Notes under the pieces: model-generated
The model's input: only the letters and a program-made list of their open reading frames with translations
What the model was told of the DNA's origin: nothing
The model's database searches: none
Shown: positions 34,669-47,629 of the stretch, one piece after another
Layout: every line of letters starts with the position of its first letter
How positions within the stretch are numbered: position 1 is the first letter of the stretch
Position numbers and translations under genes: made by a program
Assembly: GCA_940337035.1 (NCBI GenBank)
Contig: CALNHX010005224.1
Span: forward strand, 47,191-111,190
Source: Agriotes lineatus
Taxonomy: Eukaryota > Arthropoda > Insecta > Coleoptera > Elateridae
Length of the DNA: 64,000 bases
Direction: 5' to 3'

Positions 34669-34690
34669 AGAGAGAGAGAGAGAGAGAGAG
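34669..34690 (+). repeat. (AG)11 microsatellite followed by a CpG-rich stretch
   Basis: Eleven AG units are followed at 34691-34800 by a CpG-rich sequence (GGCGCGGGTTAG, TGCGTGCGCGAGCGAC). GAGA repeats plus CpG-rich DNA can mark insect promoters. No transcript structure is visible, so this is only a candidate. The minus-strand frame 34802-35173 (123 codons) next to it is unrecognised. Confidence 0.6.
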
Positions 34691-35302
34691 CACTAGGCGC
34701 GGGTTAGAGGCAGTAAAAACGAACACGAGATTTGCGTGCGCGAGCGACAGAGAAAGAAATGCTTCTACGAGCGTTAGGTAGGTAGCGAGTTCGAAGCCGG
34801 TTCAGGGCAACTTTTTTAAAAATCCTTCAAAGTGCGTATGCACATATATAACTCGTGTCATCTCGGAAACTGAAATTGGGAGTCGCAGAAGCTTTCTCTT
34901 TGTCAAATTCGCTAGCAAGGGCAACATGCACTGGTGCACTTCAAACAATTTAAAATATCGAGCGGACCACTGGCCGAGGTTCGAGAATAGCGAAAGTTGC
35001 GAGCGCAGCATGAAACACGAAGCCAGCAAACACGCGGGGGCGGCTACAAAGCGATAAGGATAACACTGATAACAGCCGTTCAGGCAACACATCAGTTCTT
35101 GGAAATGCAGGCAGTAGTAGCCTCTGTCTAAAACTTTAGCGCCCTCTCTTTGATAGAAGCGTGAACGATACATCTGCTACCCAAATTCATTTATTAGAGG
35201 TATTTCTTATACTACCGCCCTCTTGTGCTGTTATTCCTTAATTCGTGTGGAAATTAAAATTACAATCGAATCCCCACTACTACGGTCCCGCTCTTAATCC
35301 CC

Positions 35303-35948
35303 GAGTGTGACTAAAGACGCTTTACGCATGTGTATTGTACAATATTCTATCTACCATAGAATCTAGAAAAGACGGTAAATATAAAAAATATTTAAATGTA
35401 ATTTAGGATGAGCAGCAAACGCTTGTAATTCTGGGTGGTTAAAAATTTTAAAACACGCCGTTGCTACCGACAACGTGCCTAATGAAATCTTTTAAACACG
35501 TTGCTACTGACGACGTAAACTAATGAAAACATGATATTAAACAGTCGCTTCACAAACTTAAAACTGCCAACTAAAATTCAATTTTACACACTGTCGTAGA
35601 TAATAGTAATTTACGATACAAGTGCGTGTGAGCGAGCGTTTTAGCCCCATGAGTGACTAAAGATGCTTTATACATGTGTATCGTACAATATTTTATCTAC
35701 GATAGAATCTAAAAAATACGGTAAATATAAAAAATATTTTACATGTAAATTAGAATTACTAGCAACCGGTCCTAATTTTGAGTGTTTTACAAATTTTAAA
35801 ACACGATGCTACTAACTACGTGCCTAACGTAATTTTTTAAGCACGTTGCTATTAACGACGGAAATTAATGAAAACATGTTATTAAACAGTCGCTTCACAA
35901 ACTTAAAACTGTCTACTAAAAGGCAATTTTACACACTGTCCTAGATAA
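35303..35948 (+). repeat. direct duplication, period of about 348 bp
   Basis: The block starting GAGTGTGACTAAAGACGCTT at 35303 recurs as GAGTGACTAAAGATGCTT at 35651. Both copies continue through GTACAATATTNTATCTAC, GGTAAATATAAAAAATATTT, an ACGTTGCTA block and TTAAACAGTCGCTTCACAAA, and end in TTTTACACACTGTC. They differ by substitutions and small indels. The linker 35603-35650 contains GTGAGCGAGCGTTTTAG, also found at 32885. It looks like a tandemly duplicated repeat family without coding capacity. Confidence 0.85.
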
Positions 35949-38900
35949 AATATATTTAAATTCTAGCGATCTAGAGCAATTTTGTTTTTAATTTCTTGTT
36001 ATGCATCTATCTATATTTGAGCAGTCTGCCTCGTGCAATGTCTTAATGATAACTGATGGAATATAATGAATACAATAATAATAATATTTTGATTTTAAGT
36101 TTTGATAAGAATGCTGTGACAAAAGCTAGCTTATATGAGGGTGGGTTTATAAGATAACAAATTAATAATTCAGAATAAACTCACTTTAGCAAAGACATCA
36201 TCGAATATATAGAAAATGAAAGGCGATATAAAGAAGTCTTAATAATTCTTTCTAATACTTGGAGATACTCTTAAAAATTAAAAAAAAATGAGAGTAATAA
36301 TACTTAACAGCAGTAAATTAAGTATGATTTCATTATCGTTGTTCACTTATAATATTTATTCACATATTCAGATATAATCGCGCAATTAACACTGCCATTA
36401 AAAAATACTATCAATATAATGGACATCGTTGATTTTTCAATTAAAAAAGCAATTCTAGTATTCAGCTGCTCAAGGTTCAATATTTGTTGTTGTTTCTGTT
36501 TCCAAAGGCAGTAGAACAATAAAGCAAGACAAAGAATAACAGATTGCCTTCGTGTGCGTCTTTCTAAAGGGCACGTAAGCTGTTTCTGGTATCGCCTTAC
36601 ATTTATTTTCTATATCTCCCCGCAATCAAACCCGAACAATATTCACGGCGTTGCACCTTTCGGGACTTGTACAAAGTGGCCTGATTTGAAATTTTATAAG
36701 CGAGGGGCTCTGTGCAAATGTTCGAATTCTAAACGTGTCCTAATTATTCCAAGTGTTACGCAGTCCGTAATGACTTTATTCACGAAACCCGAAGAATGTA
36801 TAATTTCACGCGTTCAGATATTAATTTACTAGATTGTATCTTGTTCAGATAAGTTTATTGAATGGAAGTAACACGCAATTTGAAGCATGTTTAAAACCAT
36901 GATTTGCAAATCCACTAAAACGACTTCTTTAAGGACGTCCGGGGCAGTATAACTCTTGAATAACTTAATGTTCAATCAGTGAGCAGATTGCAGTATAGCA
37001 TAGCCCTCCAACCGCTTCTACGATATGTAACAAGTTATATAAAAAATTTATTACGTGTTAGCTTTTACTATTATGTGTCTAATATAACCTTCATTTACTT
37101 TAAACAATCCTGTAGCACATTGGCTGACTTTATGTATATCGCGATGTTGACCCAAATAACCATAATATCAGCAGAATTGCAAGTCAGCAATTGTTCTAAA
37201 CGAAAGTTTATAGTAATTTTTATGAGTTTTAAATGTAGGCGTTTTAGTTAATTCATCTTTATTAAAAGTTCATTAATTACGTTTCGATATGTGATTAAAG
37301 ACTGGTACCGATTCTCAAAGATTGCATTAGGTATTACTTATACATTTTGAAACATCGTCTGCCTCAACCTCAACCACCAATATTTATGCGCAAGCGCAAA
37401 GAATGCAGTTTCAGTTCTTAAACATACAATAGACTATTTTCAATTTTGTACCTTCAACTCACAAAAAAAATAGAACAAATGTATGGCTCAGTTTGGCTTG
37501 ATTAGCTCGTAAACACAAAGATATAATTAGATATGTATATTCAAGCAGTAACTAACTTAAATCTAGTCAGTGTGCAAGCAAATTCAGATTGCGTCAATCA
37601 TAGTTTACAACAAATCCAATAAGCAAATTAAATTTCAGCAGAACAAGTAATGGCATACAGATAACTATACGTGACGTGTTTCAGTAATTATTTAAGGTCA
37701 CTTGTCGTACAACAGCCGATATATATTTAATTTGTAAATTTCATTGTTTAAGTTCTAGCCTAAACAAGCTACTCTATAAATAGAAAAGCACAATAAAAAC
37801 TCAACTAATATAATAGTACTCCACTAGTATTTGCTTATCTCAAGATTAACTCAAATTAACGAAGACAACTGAAACTTATTTCAGTAACACTCGTAAGAAA
37901 CGAAGCTTCACTACCAGATTTGTAAGTAACGTGTGAAGTTAAGTTAAACACTAGATGTAGCCTTATATTAATATCGAAATAAAGCCATGCATAAAGATTG
38001 AGATTTAAAAGACGAGACTTAATAATACAACAATAAAGTGTCTGTTAGAAAATGATGCCACTGCAGACAATTTTGTAACTTGGGCACTTAAAGAAATCTC
38101 CACCAACTATTACTGTTAATTATGCTTAGACAGCTGGCATAAGTTAATAGAAATTTAAATTTCTATTACTGTTAATTACCCAAACACAACCATCCATGCC
38201 TTATGTTAATAATTCACTTTATCACTGCAGTATTTAACAACTCCAGTAAGCAAAATAAGACACAGACAGTTTTACGACTCTCTATTATTTTAAACTCATA
38301 TAGAGTAAACGAAGTTATGTTTACAACAAATAGAACAACCTATTCCAACGTCCTCTGACATAGATTTTAGAGTTCATATTCCAAGAAAACTGACCCATTT
38401 TTATGTTAAAGAGCAACTGCCATTTGTTACAACGGAGTTGATGAATTGAGGTTTACATACTATTCAGTGACACATTTAGAAGTCAATTTACTCTGATTCG
38501 TTAAATCCACAACTTTTACCTTCAAATGACAGATCAGTACTATTTCTACTTAAGGTGATCGATGCATTGACCGAGAACTCCATTTTGCTGTGGTTTATCC
38601 GAGGCTGTTGTTCTGGGTTCCTGTAGAATCTCATTGTAATACAAAATAACTTATAGCCGGTCAAATTGTATTTTCGATATGTTGTAGAAGCTCAGGATTC
38701 CTGCGGATATCAATTGTGCTTCACATTGAATGTTTTTTACTGCTAAAGCGTGTATCTGAACTTTTACACCATTGTTAGTTCGCACATTTTTTGTATTAAT
38801 TGCTTATCGCTGCAGATATGTCTTACACATTTTGCTTTACGTTAATCCTTTGTTTTGTCCATTATTTGAAAGACGTCTGGCCTTGTCTCAACATATACAA

Positions 38901-39310
38901 CCTTCCAATTAATCAAACTATTTTTCCGCAGAACCTAATCAGGAAGTTTCCTGTAAATGCAACCGATTCTCAAATATTCAATAACTGTGGAGTACAAGAA
39001 TTGAGGTTTTTATTTTGGTTTGTAGCGTTTACATGAATAAATTCATAATCTTGCACTTCGCAGGTCTTACTCATGTTAAAATCAAAATATGGCAACTTTT
39101 TACACAGTTTCGAGTGTCAAAAAAGACTGACTATACAACCTTTAACTTTAGTATGCAAACTACGTTATTATTTCTAGCCACTAATGCCAACGTAAATTGC
39201 ACGCTTTGCCGCAAATGTATATGCCAACATTACCTAGAATAATTATCTAATACCGTATGATAAAAAAATCGAATTAATAGCTATTTGTGCAACAAGTGCT
39301 AAAAGTGAAC
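35949..39310. other. no identifiable gene
   Basis: AT-rich sequence. Frames at 36554-36832, 36979-37251, 38800-39036 and 39015-39242 (all plus) have no recognisable domains. A perfect 22-bp palindrome, AATAGAAATTTAAATTTCTATT, lies at 38147-38168, with ACTGTTAATTA just outside on one side and again about 40 bp upstream. Confidence 0.4.
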
Positions 39311-39383
39311 GTTTATGCACGAGACGTGAAAATTATGAAACGAAGCCGAAGGCTGAGTTTCATAACATGTCTCGTGCATAAAC
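39311..39383. repeat. inverted repeat, about 30-bp arms
   Basis: GTTTATGCACGAGAC and GTCTCGTGCATAAAC form the outer arms, and ATTATGAAAC / GTTTCATAAC the inner arms, with a few unpaired bases between. The loop is GAAGCCGAAGGCTGA. A further TATGCACGAG copy follows at 39386. This is probably part of a MITE family. Confidence 0.75.
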
Positions 39384-40117
39384 ACTATGCACGAGTTTGC
39401 ACACAATTTTTTTTTCTAGGGCCATAAATTTACTGTTATTAATCCATAAATGTCGATATAACAAAGATTTGCATTTATGACAATTACAATCTATGTTATA
39501 ATAAAGAGATAGCCTTGACGCGCAGGTGAATGTTTCTGCAGCCAGTAGCTGTCAAAGTCAGTTATCAAAGGTAATTACAATAGTACACATCTGACTTTAT
39601 TCATTACATAATGCTTTAATTATTTAAAAAATACTTTACCTCTAACGAAAGAAGTAGCTAGAATAACTTTATAACATCACTTCTAGTTCAAAATTTTAAA
39701 TTCCACACCAGCTATTTACTTTTAGCACATGGGCTAAACGTAAACATCTGATTTCACTTTTAACGCGCTAAATTATAAAACTTCATTTTAGTGGAAAAAG
39801 CTAGCGTTAAAAGGCCTACCGTTAGTAGTGGTCGTAGAAAAATATATTTATACTTCTGTTACGCACGTAGAAAAAGTATTCTGTGTAGCACGAAAAATGC
39901 GTTTATGTAACTCGTTATGTTGATGCATATTTATCTATTTTTCAAACGTTAATCTAACTTGATTGACAAGTTGAAGCAGTCACTTTTTCTGCTTATGCAT
40001 ATAAACTTACTCAGTTTTGGGCTTAGGCACATAAGCAATTTAGTCAGAGTCGGTTTAATTGAATAGAAATTACATATTTGAACAATAGCTATCATTTTTA
40101 TTTATTATAATCACTTA

Positions 40118-40803
40118 TACAGGGTGATTCAGGAATAGTGTCTGATTTAACGCCTTTATTGCTGCTACGCAAATTACTTTGTCACTGGATGCTTCCCAGT
40201 TTTTTATTTCAATTTATTTTTGGGAAAATTCAAACTGAAATGTGTCAAATTAATAAATTATTTTTTTAAATGTTTTCTAACAATAAAAAGGTTGACATGC
40301 TCCTAGTTTATGGTGAATTCCGAAAACACGCAGGAGGAGATATTTTAATCGAAGAGCTGCAAGTGAAGTTTTTTTCAAGATGAGAAGCAAAATTGCGCGA
40401 AAGTTGACCTCCAATTAAAATACCAAGGGCAAGAGTTGGAACTAATCCGGAAATTGAGCGGCTGTTATACAAGCAGTCACGGAGAATCCTCATGTGAGTC
40501 AAGCACCATTGCCAGAAATTTAGGAATCAGTCAAAGCTCTGTCTCGAGAATTCTGCTTGCCAACAACTTCCATCCTTACCATTTAACTATGGTTCAAGAT
40601 TTAAAGGAAGCTGATTACCCAAAACGACTTTACTTATGTACGTTCTTTCGGGACCAACTTCAATTTGACGTTTCTCAAAATTAGATAACTTTGATTGCAA
40701 AAAATAAATTGTAATAAAAAACTACGAAGCATCCTGTGACAAAGTAATTTGTGTTGCAGCAATAAAAGCGCTTAATCACGCATTATTCGTGAATCACCCT
40801 GTA
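40118..40803 (+). mobile_element. non-autonomous mariner-like element with long terminal inverted repeats and TA duplication
   Basis: The left end TACAGGGTGATTCA and right end TGAATCACCCTGTA are inverted copies, and the inverted similarity continues inward for about 110 bp (through TTTATTGCTGC and AATTACTTTGTCAC). TA flanks both ends (40116-40117 and 40804-40805), as expected for Tc1/mariner. The 686-bp interior carries only the beginning of a transposase, so the element cannot encode its own mobility. Confidence 0.9.
40305..40684 (+). pseudogene. mariner-like transposase, N-terminal helix-turn-helix part
   Basis: Shifting frames give LVYGEFRKHAGGDI at about 40305-40345, corresponding to the usual transposase start. 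After frameshifts, the frame ending at 40684 reads STIARNLGISQSSVSRILLA, NNFHPYHLTMVQDL and EADYPKRLYLCTFF. This is the HTH and linker of the insect mariner-like family (usual form 'RRIARELGI-STVWRIL--L-PYH-Q-VQ-L-P-DY-R--FC-W'). The catalytic DDE domain that should follow is absent, because the right terminal repeat begins soon after. The minus-strand frame 40308-40502 is a shadow. Confidence 0.8.
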
Positions 40804-40805
40804 TA

Positions 40806-43800
40806 GTAAATGTACAGGTGCATATAGTTGTATTTTGGAAAAGTCCGGTAGCAGCAACAACACCTAAGTAGCAAGCAATAACCGTGCCGCTAAAAAAAAA
40901 AGGATATCTTAGCGCTTCCCTAAGCATCTACATTCGCTCTTAAATCTCCATGGCGTAGATTAGATGACAAGGCTTCCTAGCGAAAGTCAAAATAAATTGT
41001 ACCTCAAAGATACGGGAACAGATCCGTGTAATTTGTGTTAGGCGCCACCTGATGTATTGGCCACAAATAGAATTGCACCAGAAAGATTTGTTCTTAGCCA
41101 CAGGAAATTGTCGCAACTAAAATATCATTTTAAGAATTCGCGTAATTGCATACCGCTTCACAAGTAAGTTATACAGCATATAATTCGAGATCCTCTATAT
41201 AAATATATTTAAGTGGAAGTGGCTTCGGGGTACGGTATTGGACAGAACGTCTGCTTTCAAATCACAGTAACTCCAGTGCCTTAACTGCGATTTTGAAATC
41301 CAGCTTTGACAGCCAAAAAGTTCTAATACTTTAACCTCCTCAGTGAAGACAGACCAACGCTTCTGCAGTTTTGATATTAACAACAGGCTGACAGCAGTGA
41401 TATTGAGGTAACACACACAAAATGCATTTGGGTGAGCCCCAGCTGAATCCCGGAGCCGCAATAAACGAAGCTAACATAAAATGCTTAAGAATTCGTCCTT
41501 TACGTCACTTTGCGCGATAATAAAACCATAAAAGGTTTTTCCTGAGGTACAATTCCACAGAGAAGAACAGTATTGGTAGCCTGTTCACTTAAGGCGTTAC
41601 TGCTCGCACAACGGGGATGCTTTTTAAAGCCTGCATCGCTTAACTGATCAAACTTGTGTGAATTGGCGGTAATTCGCAGTAATCACAGCTTAACACTAAA
41701 ACTCCTTTCAAGTAAATCGAACCGCAACAGTAAGGATTGGTGGTGTTAAATCCAAAAACCATGCTAAGCCAACCACCAGCACTGAGCAATACTTGGCGGG
41801 TAGAAGGAGGTTAACCTGGGGTTCGTGGTATAAAGAATATACAGTTTCAGTTCAGTGCGTAGGTAACTGTCGCCGATGGACAAAAAATTGTTAAGGTGTG
41901 CTACTGCGTTGAGCGTAACTTTACAGGATACTTGCGAAACCAATGATGACAGGACGATTGGAGTTCTTCCAAATAGCCGACCAGGGGCCGAAATGAAAGT
42001 GAACTGCACAACAATGGAACGGGAAACGGAATGTCCGATGTAATGGCTGTGATTGTGAATTATTAAATCTAACGACACCGAATAGCAGCTAATTTTTCCA
42101 GAACATCTGCCACATTACACGGAAAGATACACTTAAACAAGCATACTGTGTATGTTGGATACTAGCTGAGTCACCTTACTCCTGAAATATTCACGCGAGA
42201 GCTTGGCGAATTGTAAAGCCTTTTATAATATGCATAAAAATGCAGTGGCAGTGGCACTTTCTAAACTGACATGCTGGTACAAAATGAAATATGATATCAG
42301 TTACTTTTGTTCCAAAATGCTTCTAATCTGGAACTGTCAAACTGTCTCTTTGATAAAACTTTGATTTAAACGCCCTTGCCTTACTTTCTTAAGTAGTCAA
42401 CAACGATTCTACATTGAAACATGAGAGCATACAGAGAAAAATATTCTGGTAAAACGTTTTAGAATGCAGGGCTACATTTGCTCTGCGCTCAATTTCAAAA
42501 ACTCTTCCTGACTACTTTTTAAATGCCGTTTGACCTGTTTGGCAGCAAATTTAGCTTTTCTCTTCAGTTAAGCTACCAGATTCATCACTAAATGCATTTG
42601 CTCCCGATATAAGAGAAAGCAGGAGAACGCCAGCAATATATCAAGCTTCTTATTTTGATAGATAAGTTGTACGCTTCTCCAGTTCATTCATAATTGTTAA
42701 ATTGCAACTTTAAACAAAATTGTGGAAAGGTGCTCCTCGGAAGCATTCATCGTCCACTTGCTTCTGGCAGTGATTGTCTGGTTGAGAATAGATTGGCCTG
42801 ATTGATGAACGTCTGCGCAATTTTAAGCAGCCATTAACACTTCAACACATGGGCTCCATCAGACACGACCTTAATTTTATTTCAAAGCAAATAGTTGAAA
42901 AAAATATCAAGACTGATGGTATACGATATTAGTGGTAAATACCTGTTCTATACAAGTGTGAACCATTTAATTAAATTATTTAAATTGCTGTATACCTGGA
43001 GGATGAGCTACGCAACTCTTGAACCGATCACCATCGTGACATACGGGGTAATTGAAGAGCTATGAAAATTGTTTGATCTAAAGCGTAACTAGGTAAACTA
43101 AACGTCAACTACTAATAAGTAAACTGCGCTCCCAAACGACATAAAGCAAGATCGATCGTCTAGAGAAGCTATGCACCATGTAATTACTTTGGTCACATTT
43201 TCAAACCAATAAAATGATACTGACATGTCGCTGTTTCCATATTAATTACTTATATAAACAGGTATTTTAAATGGTAAAATTCTTTAAAATCAAACCAGTG
43301 ACAACGACCCAAAAATTGGCTCTAGCCTGCATTCAACGTAAAAATTTATATGTAAATTTATAAATTAGAAATTAATCATCAATCCGTTATAGCAAAATAG
43401 GTATGGTTGAAGGGCATATTTTATACGTTTTTGTAACAGTAACATGCGTATAATTGTCTGATATTCACTTCAATAAACAGTGCTCAATAATAGACTGTAC
43501 AGTCGGTTGTAGTGCGCTATTTCACACTTAAATAACGAGGGTTTTAAAGTGTTAGGTTGCAAGAAATCGCAACGAATGATAGTTAACATTTAAACCGCTA
43601 ACAAGTCTCTCGGTATTAGATAGGCAAGTTAATTTAGCAAGCAATAATAAATGTACGGTAGCGCCATAAAAAAATAAACAAAAGTTAACAACATATCACC
43701 ACATTAGTAGAAAATTCATATGTTCAGTGAAAGCACAAGTAAAACCTGAACAAACAGGAACTGGAGGTTAACAAAGTACCAACGCAGTAGTAGAGACTGC

Positions 43801-45661
43801 GAGTGTACTTAGTAAAGACATAAGTGAAGCTTGAACATGAACTTGAAGGTTATGCAGGTTTATTCGGCGAACCCAGACTTACGTAGGTAATGTATACAGG
43901 TTTGTGCTTACCTTGGACAACACGGAATCGAATATAAGTACTCCCAGAATAAGGAAATACTGTACCAGAAAAGAAACAGCAATGATCGGTAACGTTCAGC
44001 TACCAATGAGTGACTCAGCAACGGCTTTAGGAAAACAGTTGTTAAACTATGGAGCTCGCTTTCGACCAACCAGCAACAAAAGCTTCCATTTTACACCAGA
44101 GCCTCAGCAGTGACTATTCAACCGGCAGTTAAACTACGTAGTAGAACAACCCTAAACGACTTCAGGATCGGCTCCCTAAATTCCTAACGGGAGTGCCTAA
44201 TTACAGTAATAAACCACAGAATAACCGCACACATAAGTGAGGCTCTCGGTTCCAAAACTCGATACATACACCGATAAGAATATCCGTCATGTGCGATAAA
44301 GGGGCAAAATCCAATAGGCTCGGTTAAATTAACTCATAGAGGTCCGTTACAAAGCCAGTGATCTAGGAACGCTATTTTTCTCACACAAATTACTATAAAA
44401 TAGCCCCAAGCTAGACCGAAGGTCAATAAAAAATTATTGCGAGAGATCGTTTCAATGGAGCTAACAAGAAGAGAGGAATCCAAGCTCACAATTAACGAAA
44501 CACATCACGAACCTGTAACTAGCACCTGAAAACCATCGAAAACATGACTCAGTTATGTTCTAACAACGGATCGATAATTGTTCTTGTACAAGTTAAAAGT
44601 AACCAAATGAATTCGGTGACTTCAAAAACTAAGCCACGAAGGCGTGAGAATGGGGTTAGCTAAGATATCATGCAGAAGACGGGAAAATTAAAGTGAAATA
44701 AAGGCATGAAGCTTTTTCAACTTAATAATATAATATTCTGGGCACCGATTTCTAAGACCATATTGTCGAAAATGTACTACTAATCGTCGGTATTTACCAA
44801 ACTAACTCTTTTCTCCTATAAAATATAGCCATTTGCCTAAGAACTTAATATTGACTTGTATAAGATAAAAGTAGAGGAAAAGATAAACAAGAAATCAACT
44901 CCATTACTCACGACTAAAAAAACAGATGGCATTCAAGATTAGCATATAAATTAGGTGAAGGAACTCGAGTAACCAAACCAATCACAAGACGAATGGGATG
45001 TTTGAGGTATAGTAAACGACATCAGGGAATTCATTATTTATAAAAGAGGGTTTCCTCTAAAGTATCTAAAACAATTAAGCGCGTGTTGAGAAACACATAG
45101 TATATCTAACGAAAAGAAATAACACCTGATGAGTTGTGTAGAAGCTGCTTCTAAAACGTCGATAACGATTTGCCTTAGTGACCGATACACATTTGTAGAA
45201 GAGATGCATATTTGCCAAACTGCAATATCGGAAAATATCATCAGTTTACATACTTACATCTTACAGCTGTTTGAACTGATAAATGTGCTTATACAGCATA
45301 AAGACGAGTTGGCAAAGAATATTTTTATCTGCAATAAGGCATAGTAGAGGCTGAAGCCGCCTCACGCATGTGAAAATCCGTAATCGCCAATCTCGCTTGT
45401 CTTACTCTTCCAGCTGTCTCCTGTTTATCCCATCATGCACTTGGAAATAAAATTTTAGAGTATTGTTTTATTTTGGCGTTGGTCAATGAAAGGGCGATAT
45501 TTTAGTTCCGATTGCGGTCGTTTTTTGAAAATACCTGACATCGTCAATAAAATTGCTATCCTCAGTTCCGCATAACTTTTAAAGAAAAGTGCATGCTTTG
45601 CAGCCGTGGGATTATTACGTCCATTTGAACTGCAAGCGGCAACAAAGTTGGATATACCAGC
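40806..45661. other. no identifiable gene
   Basis: Mixed AT-rich sequence. Small open frames (41195-41461 and 41764-42078 minus; 43904-44113 and 45129-45344 plus) do not resemble any protein family I know. No RNA gene or clear repeat boundary was seen. Confidence 0.4.
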
Positions 45662-45679
45662 GGGGGGGGGGGGGGGGGG
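45662..45679 (+). repeat. run of 18 G
   Basis: An uninterrupted G homopolymer lies in otherwise ordinary sequence. It has G-quadruplex potential but is also the kind of run whose length is often mis-sequenced. It falls inside a spurious frame (45606-45797). Confidence 0.9.
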
Positions 45680-46217
45680 TTATTACAGTTCCGTAGTAAG
45701 TGAGGACAATTTGCTGTATTTTTGCCATTTTACGCCTTTCCGCCCATTTTTAGCTTTGATTTTAAACCTTTTCTCAGTTCAGCCATGCCTAAATTAAAAG
45801 TTCAGCAAGCGCTCAAAACTTTACTTCGTTATTTCGAATATTAGCGTCTCCTAGCCTACTTTATACCATTAATTCAGGTTCAGATATGCGTGTTCTAAAT
45901 TTAGATGTGTTTTCCGCACCACCGGTGGAGATGGCGTAGTCCGCTTATCGTATCTTAATTACTGCTTTGGAGGATTATTTTCTGCAGTTTTGTTGTTCAG
46001 GTAGCCCAGGACTTCCCCGAAGGTTTAGGAATTTTGTTGAGTTAAGATCTCGTCATGCTGGAACGTTTCCGATCAGTCTGCATCAGTCAAAGAGAGAATG
46101 ATTTTAAATAGCGCGTGCGTCTTTCATTTGGTTGAGAAGTTCATCCTGGAGCAAGTCACTTCCGCTCCCGCCCTATTGTAGTCAACAATTCGAATTTGCG
46201 TCCCACATAACACGAGC

Positions 46218-46436
46218 GCTGTTGGGAGAGCGTTGTGAAATATTCCGTGCGAATGCTGTTGGGAAGCGCTGTGAAGTATTTCGTTGTGATGAACTGTGTG
46301 CTTTTCGTCAATATTTGGTGCCCTTTCAAGAAGTTGTATTCCCGCTTCCCCTCTAAGAACTGTGTGCTTCTCATCTGCTTTTTTGCATATGGAACTATGT
46401 GCTCCTAATTGATTTTTGGTGCCTTCTGAGGAAGTT
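46218..46436 (+). repeat. internally repetitive segment (37-bp and 101-bp near-repeats)
   Basis: GCTGTTGGGAGAGCGTTGTG at 46218 is repeated as GCTGTTGGGAAGCGCTGTG at 46255, and the similarity extends for about 32 bases. GAACTGTGTGCTT occurs at 46291, 46359 and, with one change, 46392, followed twice by a TTTGGTGCC...GAAGTT block. The surrounding 46000-46800 is less AT-rich than average and ends in CTTCAGGTACAG (46796), a possible splice donor, so a non-coding exon is conceivable but unsupported. Confidence 0.6.
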
Positions 46437-47527
46437 AATGCACGTGTAGGATGGTCGTGGGACTTTCGTTGAACATCTGTGGGTGCCGTTGTAAGCTCTG
46501 AATTCTCGGCTATCGTGAAGTGGCCGATTCAAATTACGTCGTTTGAAGGATTATTATCGTGGAAATTCCAGGAATAGGCTTATTTGTGCATACCGAAGTT
46601 TCGTCCCTCCCGTTTCGAGCCTTGCAGTTGGCCACGGACTTCGCATTTACCCTTGTAGGAGACGTTAGACCCAGACCGTTTCCGTCAGCAGCTTCCCGTT
46701 GCCACTGTGCAGCTTTGTCAGGCATCTTAGGGCAGTTTGTTTGAGAGACAACCACCTGCAACTCTGCTGTACGTCGAGTGCAGCTGAATAAACTCCTTCA
46801 GGTACAGTTTTTATTATGTAGTAAATTTATTGTGCGTAGTTTACAGTGCACGTAGTGTCCCGTCAATGTGTTAGGTAATTTTGCGTAATGTCGTAGTAGC
46901 ATTTATCGCTTGAACCATTGTGGTCGCCGATTTGTCAAATTAATTAATTGCTGTCATACTTTATGTTCCTGCTTAACTTAACGTTGTGGCAATTGAAGTG
47001 TTTGAGCCACGTTTATGTACTTAACGTCAAGTATCCTTGTTATTGAGTCAGTATTGTGATTATTCAATGTTGTTACCGTTTGCGAGTCATTCCGCATTCC
47101 GTTCATTTGTAGTCAAGTTTATCGTATGTAACTAATTTAAGACGTTATGTACTATAACCTAGTTCTCAGTAATCGGTGTCGTCTTTATTTTGGTTCTAAA
47201 CTCTTGTTCATTTACATATTATTGTTAATATAGTTAATTTTTATTTAACGATGTTTTTTATTTGTTGTTTACGATGTTTGCATGCGATTTGTATGTATTT
47301 GTTTGTTGTAAAGGGAGTTTAGTAGTTGAACCAGTGATTTTCCCGCAAGGTGAGTCAGTGTTGCACGACTCGTCTACCAAACAATGTCAAGTTAGAAGTG
47401 GAAAGGTGAACCACTTAATTTACTTCCACTTTCAGAGGGGGTTGACCTGCGTTGTTGATTTCCCCGATTTAGTCAGAAGTGGTGGCGTCTCGATTGTTTA
47501 AAATCTTTTATCACGTTTAATGTAATT

Positions 47528-47629
47528 GCAGCCCTAATCCTAAGGTAGTAAAAAAACCTGCCCTTCTCGCTGAACATCCCTATAGCCGGACCGTTCTGTT
47601 ACAGCCCACCCTAACGGTAATTAGGGCTG
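47528..47629. repeat. short inverted repeat with a 50- to 90-base loop
   Basis: CAGCCCTAAT and ATTAGGGCTG bound a segment of about 100 bp, with GTAATT beside both arms. It could be a small transposon end pair, but the arms are too short to be sure. Confidence 0.4.

Noticed and set aside
34802..35173. 123-codon Cys/Leu-rich minus-strand frame
   Set aside because: No recognisable motif. It lies in a CpG-rich stretch where stops are rarer.
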